From the NCBI GenBank assembly GCA_023271485.1, contig JALPXT010000042.1:1-11335 (forward strand): DNA of 11,335 nucleotides. Reading direction: 5' to 3'. The DNA comes from Dehalococcoidia bacterium. GTDB taxonomy: Bacteria > Chloroflexota > Dehalococcoidia > SZUA-161 > SpSt-899. Below the pieces are notes generated by a model. That model was given only the letters and a program-made list of their open reading frames with translations, was not told the DNA's origin and searched no databases. How positions within the stretch are numbered: the stretch's first letter is position 1; each line of letters starts with the position of its first letter. This document shows, piece by piece, positions 6,925-11,335 of the stretch. The translations under genes and the position numbers were made by a program.

Positions 6925-7806
6925 ATGCCAGCAGAGATAATCTCAGGAACCAAAGTAGCGGCGAGTATCCGGGAGGAACTGAAGGAGAAGGTAACCGAGA
7001 TCAAGGCAAAGAAGGGGATAACCCCGGGCCTGGCAATGGTGCGCGTTGGTGAGGATCCAGGATCGGTGTCCTATGTCTCGGCCAAGAGCAAGGCCAGTGA
7101 GCAGTTGGGCATCCATTCCCAGACGATCGTTTATCCCATTGATGCCACCGAAGCAGAGGTGCTTGCCAAGGTTGAGGAGCTAAACAGGGATCCCAAGTTT
7201 CATGGCATACTGGTGCAGTTGCCCCTGCCGAAGCACATTGATTCGGATAAGATTCTCAATACCATAGATCCCCGGAAGGATGTTGACGGCTTCCATCCAG
7301 TGAATGTAGGGCGGCTCCTGATAGGTGAGCCTTACTTCATGCCCTGCACCCCCCACGGGGTTCAGGAGTTGCTCATTCGCAGTGGCAACAGCCCGGAGGG
7401 AAAGCATGTGGTTGTCTGTGGGCGAAGCAACATCGTGGGAAAACCCGTGATGGCGATCCTGATGCAGAAGAAGGAAGGCGCCAATGCCACCGTGACCGTG
7501 GTTCATACCGGAAGTAAGGATATGGCCTCCATAACCAGGCAGGCCGACATCCTGATCGCCGCGATGGGCAGACCAAAGGCGATAACCGCCGATATGGTGA
7601 AAGAAGGTGTGGTGGTCATCGATGTGGGAGTGAACCAGGTGGGCACGACTGCCGAGGGAAAGCGTATCCTCGTCGGCGATTCTGATTTTGAGGGTATCAA
7701 GGACAAGGCGAAGGCTATCACCCCCGTGCCCGGGGGGGTGGGGCCGATGACAGTTACCATGCTGATGGCAAATACCGTCAGGGCCGCGGATATGCAGTCG
7801 GCATAG
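6925..7806 (+). CDS. folD: Bifunctional methylenetetrahydrofolate dehydrogenase/methenyltetrahydrofolate cyclohydrolase
   Basis: This 293-residue enzyme interconverts 10-formyl-THF, 5,10-methenyl-THF and 5,10-methylene-THF using NADP(H) or NAD(H). It links the Fhs product to ThyX and to other C1 users. Seen: the substrate-site motif SYVSAKSKA (49-57) with Lys54 at the catalytic position known for FolD, GILVQLPLPKH (94-104), DVDGFHPVNVG (119-129), the Rossmann segment CGRSNIVGKPV (165-175) and C-terminal TPVPGGVGPMT. Length is normal and the gene looks complete. The start is fixed by a strong Shine-Dalgarno. It lies 75 nt after thyX, with the gap filled by a tandem repeat, and 54 nt before fhs, so it is probably co-transcribed with both. 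Confidence 0.97.
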   Translation: MPAEIISGTKVAASIREELKEKVTEIKAKKGITPGLAMVRVGEDPGSVSYVSAKSKASEQLGIHSQTIVYPIDATEAEVLAKVEELNRDPKFHGILVQLPLPKHIDSDKILNTIDPRKDVDGFHPVNVGRLLIGEPYFMPCTPHGVQELLIRSGNSPEGKHVVVCGRSNIVGKPVMAILMQKKEGANATVTVVHTGSKDMASITRQADILIAAMGRPKAITADMVKEGVVVIDVGVNQVGTTAEGKRILVGDSDFEGIKDKAKAITPVPGGVGPMTVTMLMANTVRAADMQSA

Positions 7807-7840
7807 TACACTTCAGAGATGCGGGTAAATAATAAGATAG

Positions 7841-7849
7841 AAAGGAGGG
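7841..7849 (+). promoter_or_regulatory. Ribosome binding site of fhs
   Basis: AAAGGAGGG is a strong Shine-Dalgarno placed 11 nt before ATG 7861. It decides for that start over the in-frame ATG at 7819, which has no comparable site and would add 14 unconserved residues. Confidence 0.75.
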
Positions 7850-7860
7850 TATATTCTACT

Positions 7861-9624
7861 ATGGCGTACGATGCCACGAAACTGAAGGACTGGCAGATTT
7901 CGGAAGCGGCAGAACTAAACATGCCCACTCCAGATGACTGGAGGGAGAAGCTAGGCCTGGAGAAGGATGAGGTAGTCCCAATGGGGCGGCTCTGTAAGCT
8001 CGATTTCCTGAAGATCATTGAGCGCCTCAAGGACAAGCCGGATGGCAAGTATATCGAGATAACTGCCATTACCCCGACCCCCCTGGGTGAGGGGAAGAGC
8101 ACCACCTCGTGCGGCCTCATGGAAGGACTGGGAAAGCGCGGCAAGAATGTGGGCGGGGCCCTCAGGCAGCCATCAGGCGGCCCCACCATGAATGTCAAGG
8201 GAACCGCTGCCGGCGGCGGCAATGCCCTGCTCATTCCTATGACGGAATTCTCCATGGGCCTTACCGGTGACATCAACGATCTCATGAATGCCCACAACCT
8301 GGCGATGGTGGCCCTTACCGCCAGGATGCAACATGAGCGCAATTACAACGATGAGCAGCTCGAAAGGCTCACCAAGATGCGCCGCCTGGACATTGACCCC
8401 ACCAGGGTAGAGCTGGGATGGGTTCTGGATTTCTGCGCCCAGAGCCTCCGCAATATCATTATCGGCATCGGCGGCCGCCTGGATGGCTTCACCATGCAGT
8501 CCAGGTTCGGCATTGCCGTCGGCTCCGAGTGCATGGCGATTCTATCCATCGTCAATGACCTGGCAGATCTAAGAGAGAGACTGAGCAACATCACCGTAGC
8601 CTTCGACAAGAGCGGCAAGCCGGTAACCACCGGTGACCTCGAGGTGGGTGGCGCGATGACCGCCTGGATGCGCAATACCGTTAACCCGACCCTGATGTGC
8701 ACCGCCGAGTATCAGCCGTGCCTGGTACATGCCGGACCTTTCGCCAACATCGCCGTAGGCCAGTCTTCGATCATCGCCGACCGTATCGGCCTCAAGATGT
8801 TCGATTATCACGTCACCGAGAGCGGTTTCGGGGCTGACATCGGCTTTGAAAAGTTCTGGAATGTAAAATGCCGCTACAGCGGCTTGAAGCCCCATGTATC
8901 CGTGCTGACCACCACCATCCGCGCTCTGAAGATGCATGGCGGCGGGCCGAAGGTTGTGGCCGGTCTAGCACTCCCTGATGAATATGCCCGGGAGAACCTG
9001 GGCCTGCTGGAGAAGGGTGTGGTGAATATGGTGCACCATATCAACACCATCCGCAAGTCAGGTATGAACCCGGTGGTCTGCATTAACCGCTTTCATACCG
9101 ATACCGATGCGGAGGTCGCCCTGGTCAAGAAGGCCGCAGAAGCCGCCGGAGCGCGCTGTGCCCCGTCTACCCACTGGGCTGACGGTGGGGAGGGTGCCCT
9201 GGAACTTGCCGATGCAGTCATTGACGCCTGCGAGGATAAAACCAATTTCAAATTCCTTTATGACCTGGACATGAAACTGCGTGACCGCGTTGATCTGATC
9301 GCCAGGACGGTTTATGGTGCGGATGGGGTCAACTGGACTCCGGACGCCGAGGCCAAGGCTAAGATGCTCGAAGGCGATCCTAAATACAGTGACTATGCCA
9401 CCATGATGGTAAAGACCCATCTCAGCCTGTCGCATGATCCCACGTTGAAGGGGGTTCCGAAGGGGTGGACCCTGCCCATCCGCGATATCTTGATCTTCTC
9501 CGGTGCCAAGTTCCTGTGTCCCATGGCAGGTGCTATCAGCATGATGCCGGGAACAAGCTCCGATCCGGCTTTCAGAAAGGTTGATGTGGATGTGAAGACG
9601 GGGAAGGTCTCCGGGCTTTTCTAA
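7861..9624 (+). CDS. fhs: Formate-tetrahydrofolate ligase (divergent type)
   Basis: This 587-residue enzyme makes 10-formyl-THF from formate, THF and ATP, the entry of formate into the methyl branch of the Wood-Ljungdahl pathway and into C1 synthesis. Seen: ITAITPTPLGEGKSTT (67-82) with the phosphate-binding loop, LRQPSGGPTM (101-110), GTAAGGGNALLIPM (114-127), LTGDIND (134-140), HAGPFANIAVGQSSIIAD (290-307) and VTESGFGADIGFEKF (318-332). These align in order with FTHFS motifs. The second block departs from the common forms: canonical enzymes have EPSLGP and GGYSQVVPMEDINLHFTGD there. It looks complete and slightly longer than the usual 555-560 residues. It follows folD by 54 nt. No terminator is seen between it and the 5S promoter. 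The identity is confident; the direction of flux cannot be told from sequence. Confidence 0.93.
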   Translation: MAYDATKLKDWQISEAAELNMPTPDDWREKLGLEKDEVVPMGRLCKLDFLKIIERLKDKPDGKYIEITAITPTPLGEGKSTTSCGLMEGLGKRGKNVGGALRQPSGGPTMNVKGTAAGGGNALLIPMTEFSMGLTGDINDLMNAHNLAMVALTARMQHERNYNDEQLERLTKMRRLDIDPTRVELGWVLDFCAQSLRNIIIGIGGRLDGFTMQSRFGIAVGSECMAILSIVNDLADLRERLSNITVAFDKSGKPVTTGDLEVGGAMTAWMRNTVNPTLMCTAEYQPCLVHAGPFANIAVGQSSIIADRIGLKMFDYHVTESGFGADIGFEKFWNVKCRYSGLKPHVSVLTTTIRALKMHGGGPKVVAGLALPDEYARENLGLLEKGVVNMVHHINTIRKSGMNPVVCINRFHTDTDAEVALVKKAAEAAGARCAPSTHWADGGEGALELADAVIDACEDKTNFKFLYDLDMKLRDRVDLIARTVYGADGVNWTPDAEAKAKMLEGDPKYSDYATMMVKTHLSLSHDPTLKGVPKGWTLPIRDILIFSGAKFLCPMAGAISMMPGTSSDPAFRKVDVDVKTGKVSGLF

Positions 9625-9634
9625 TGAGAAGCGC

Positions 9635-9663
9635 TTGAAACCCGGTTGAGAAGGTGATATAAT
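9635..9663 (+). promoter_or_regulatory. Predicted strong promoter of the 5S rRNA gene
   Basis: TTGAAA (9635-9640), a 17-bp spacer, and a perfect TATAAT (9658-9663) preceded by TGA form an extended -10 promoter. The expected start near 9670 coincides with the first bases of the 5S helix. An 8-nt palindrome AAGCGCTT (9629-9636) touches the -35 box; its meaning is unclear. Confidence 0.8.
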
Positions 9664-9670
9664 ACTATAG

Positions 9671-9792
9671 TTTCCTGGTGACTACAGCGGGGTGGACCCA
9701 CCCGTTCCCATCCCGAACACGGAAGTGAAACGCCCCTGCGCAGACGATACTGCCCTGGTAACGGGGTGGGACAATATGGCATTGCCAGGAAA
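9671..9792 (+). rRNA. rrf: 5S ribosomal RNA
   Basis: The segment has the conserved 5S core CCGTTCCCATCCCGAACACG (9702-9721) followed by GAAGTGAAACGCCCC, and a closing helix I in which TTTCCTGG (9671-9678) pairs with CCAGGAAA (9785-9792). The pairing extends outward by two bases on each side (9669-9794), so exact mature ends are uncertain; about 118-122 nt is expected. No 23S or 16S sequence and no tRNA lies beside it, so it is a solitary gene with its own promoter and terminator. Confidence 0.95.
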
Positions 9793-9794
9793 CT

Positions 9795-9830
9795 AAGGGG
9801 CTTCCTGATTCCTCAGGGAGCCCTTTCCTT
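9795..9830 (+). terminator. Intrinsic terminator after 5S, possibly bidirectional
   Basis: A 14-bp stem (9795-9808 with 9813-9826, two G-T wobbles) closes a TTCC loop and is followed by the pyrimidine-rich TTTCCTTT. It begins two bases after the 5S helix. As the radical SAM gene converges from the right and ends at 9855, the same hairpin could also stop that transcript, although the T-run on the minus side is short. Confidence 0.8.
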
Positions 9831-9854
9831 TGGCTGTACCGCAGGCCCGTGCAT

Positions 9855-11315
9855 CTATTGCGATTTGCTGCTCATTTCGTATTCTCGACGGCGGGCCTCC
9901 AGTCTCGCCGGGGGTATGTTGCACATCAAGGTCCACCGGGGCGCCCAGTCGTGGTAGTCCTCGTTGTCCCAAACAGCGTCCAGTATCTCACGGACACCGG
10001 CCGAGTATTCCCGCATCTCAGCCGCAAAGGTGGTAAACATCTTCTCCGCGCCCTCATGGGTTGGCCGGGCACCGTGCTGCTGTATTATGCTCCACATCGT
10101 CTGAGGATGGTCGATTATGGGGCACGGGCGCAGTGTATTGTAGCTGAAAGGCGGCTGCTCCTTGATGGCCATGAAGAATGGTGAGGCAAGCGCCTCCGCC
10201 AAGCTGCAGTCGTTGATGCTATGTGTGGCGAAGTGACAGAAGATGCATGGCTCCACATCGCCGCGGTGGTTTATATGAAAGTAGAGCCTCCCGCCGGCAA
10301 TGCAACCCCCGGTCACTGTGCCATCGTTCCAGAAGTCGGCGGGCAGTATTGGTTTGGTCTGCCGGTAGTGTCGCATGGCAAGGCGCAGTTGATTACGCTG
10401 TCGGGGAGTTGGCATCAGGCTCATGTCGGAGTTGCCGCCAACCGGCATATAGAGGAATAACCAGCCGTAGAGGGCACCTTTGGCGATGAGCAGGTCAATC
10501 CACTCCTCAGAGCAGACAGCGTCTATGTTGTGGCGAGTCACCAGTGTGGAGAAGCCGAAGATGCAGCCGGCCTCGCGCAGGTCATCCATGGCCTGCATCA
10601 CTCTGTCGAAGGATCCCTTGCCCCGTGACGCGTCGGTATATTCGGCCGGGCCGTTAACGCTCATCTGCGGTGCGATATTGCCCATTTCAACCAGCCTTTT
10701 CGCCATGGCCTTATCGATGAAGGATCCGTTGGTATAGATCTGGAAGAACGACCTGTTATGCCTGCTGAGGATGTCCAGCAGTTCGGGGTAAATGAATGGC
10801 TCGCCGCCGAGAATGGCGAAGAAGTTGATGCCGATGTGCTCGGCCTCACCGAGCAGCCGGTCGAATACCTCTGGTCTCATATCGTCCTTGCGCTTATAGC
10901 TGGCGGCATAGCAGCCCTGGCAGCGATAATTACACCTCATCGATGGCGATATGAGCATGGTGTATGGCGGGGTAATACCATATTCTTGCATGCAGCGCTC
11001 ACCTACTTCCGGGTCGCGGAAGAGCATGCTCACCAGCATGCGCGCGATAAAGCGCCGGCGCACGTTAGGATGGGTGTTTTTCAGTATGCGGCTGAGGAAT
11101 TCACGCCCCGGTTTTCCCTCGGCCAGCCAATCGCGAATCCAGTTGCCGATGATGCCCTGCTTCTCGCCCCTGGCGATGTGGTCGATTGCGCTGATGAGAT
11201 ACCTGGCGTTCTTATCCGGGTTGTTCCCCAGAAGACTGAGAGCTTGGCTCAGCGCCCTTTCAGCAAGTTCCCTCTTGGTCCGATACATGATCCCTCTGCC
11301 GATACTTGGTGCCAT
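9855..11315 (-). CDS. Radical SAM protein with C-terminal cysteine-rich (SPASM/twitch-like) region
   Basis: This 486-residue protein has the radical SAM cluster motif CNYRCQGC (Cys128, 132, 135), preceded by an approximately 120-residue helical N-terminal region. GGEP (170-173) binds the SAM amino group in the family. The stretch YMPVGGNSDMSLMPTP (289-304) and the C-terminal GGCIAGGRLYFHIN (336-349) with VEPCIFCHF (354-362) add Cys338, 357, 360, 370 and 398, likely ligands for an auxiliary iron-sulfur cluster. The architecture matches a widespread but functionally undefined group of anaerobe radical SAM proteins related to the MoaA/PqqE class. The substrate is unknown, and no peptide-precursor gene is visible beside it. 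The start at 11315 has AGGGAG 4 nt upstream; Met10 (11288) is an alternative. Its promoter lies beyond the window. Confidence 0.88.
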   Translation of the reverse strand: MAPSIGRGIMYRTKRELAERALSQALSLLGNNPDKNARYLISAIDHIARGEKQGIIGNWIRDWLAEGKPGREFLSRILKNTHPNVRRRFIARMLVSMLFRDPEVGERCMQEYGITPPYTMLISPSMRCNYRCQGCYAASYKRKDDMRPEVFDRLLGEAEHIGINFFAILGGEPFIYPELLDILSRHNRSFFQIYTNGSFIDKAMAKRLVEMGNIAPQMSVNGPAEYTDASRGKGSFDRVMQAMDDLREAGCIFGFSTLVTRHNIDAVCSEEWIDLLIAKGALYGWLFLYMPVGGNSDMSLMPTPRQRNQLRLAMRHYRQTKPILPADFWNDGTVTGGCIAGGRLYFHINHRGDVEPCIFCHFATHSINDCSLAEALASPFFMAIKEQPPFSYNTLRPCPIIDHPQTMWSIIQQHGARPTHEGAEKMFTTFAAEMREYSAGVREILDAVWDNEDYHDWAPRWTLMCNIPPARLEARRREYEMSSKSQ

Positions 11316-11335
11316 GATACTCCCTCTTATTTCCC

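Noticed and set aside
7819..7860. In-frame ATG 7819 as fhs start
   Set aside because: It has no good ribosome binding site, and the strong AAAGGAGGG lies between it and ATG 7861.
7503..8342. Long open frame (279 codons) on the minus strand across folD and fhs
   Set aside because: It is antisense to two confidently identified genes, has no recognisable motif, and is explained by codon bias of the plus-strand genes.
9766..10184. Plus-strand open frames over the 5S end and the radical SAM 3' part
   Set aside because: They overlap the 5S RNA, its terminator and the antisense of a clear protein gene, with no family-like sequence.

Overview
The window is a gene-dense stretch of a bacterial chromosome with housekeeping content. 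It carries an anaerobe-type activator system, purine, histidine and folate/one-carbon genes, a lone 5S rRNA and a radical SAM gene. Oxygen-sensitive chemistry (a HgdC-like activase with its partner, a radical SAM enzyme, formate-tetrahydrofolate ligase) plus flavin-dependent ThyX suggests a strict anaerobe. A sediment-type Chloroflexota (Dehalococcoidia-like) bacterium is my best guess from the gene mix, but this is low confidence because no lineage marker beyond 5S is present. No mobile element, CRISPR array, tRNA or phage gene was seen.

Left block (2-5305, plus strand). A 5'-truncated fused protein of the 2-hydroxyacyl-CoA dehydratase/activator superfamily runs into its ATP-dependent activase with a 26-nt overlap. 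The activase runs into purB by an ATGA overlap. purC follows 3 nt later and purS 24 nt after that. No promoter is visible inside this run, so it reads as one coupled operon joining a low-potential electron-transfer module to purine synthesis. purS then stops: no purQ or purL follows, and purS meets hisB tail to tail with a 4-nt overlap.

Middle (5302-6168). hisB is on the minus strand with its own promoter. About 150 bp separate its -35 element from that of the divergent thyX promoter, and I recognise nothing else in that stretch.

Right-centre block (6169-9624, plus strand). thyX, folD and fhs form a tetrahydrofolate C1 set. Fhs makes 10-formyl-THF from formate, FolD interconverts it to 5,10-methylene-THF, and ThyX uses that to make dTMP. 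10-formyl-THF is also needed by the purine pathway encoded on the left. The thyX-folD gap holds a two-copy repeat.

Right end (9625-11335). A solitary 5S rRNA gene has its own near-consensus promoter and a strong hairpin terminator. Convergent to it is a minus-strand radical SAM gene of about 486 codons, complete within the window.

The most unusual non-coding-type signals are two repeat loci with a 7-nt period. One is an inverted array inserted in frame inside the first gene (269-340). The other is a 30-nt tandem between thyX and folD (6846-6903). All three visible promoters share a TGN-extended -10 and a 17-bp spacer.
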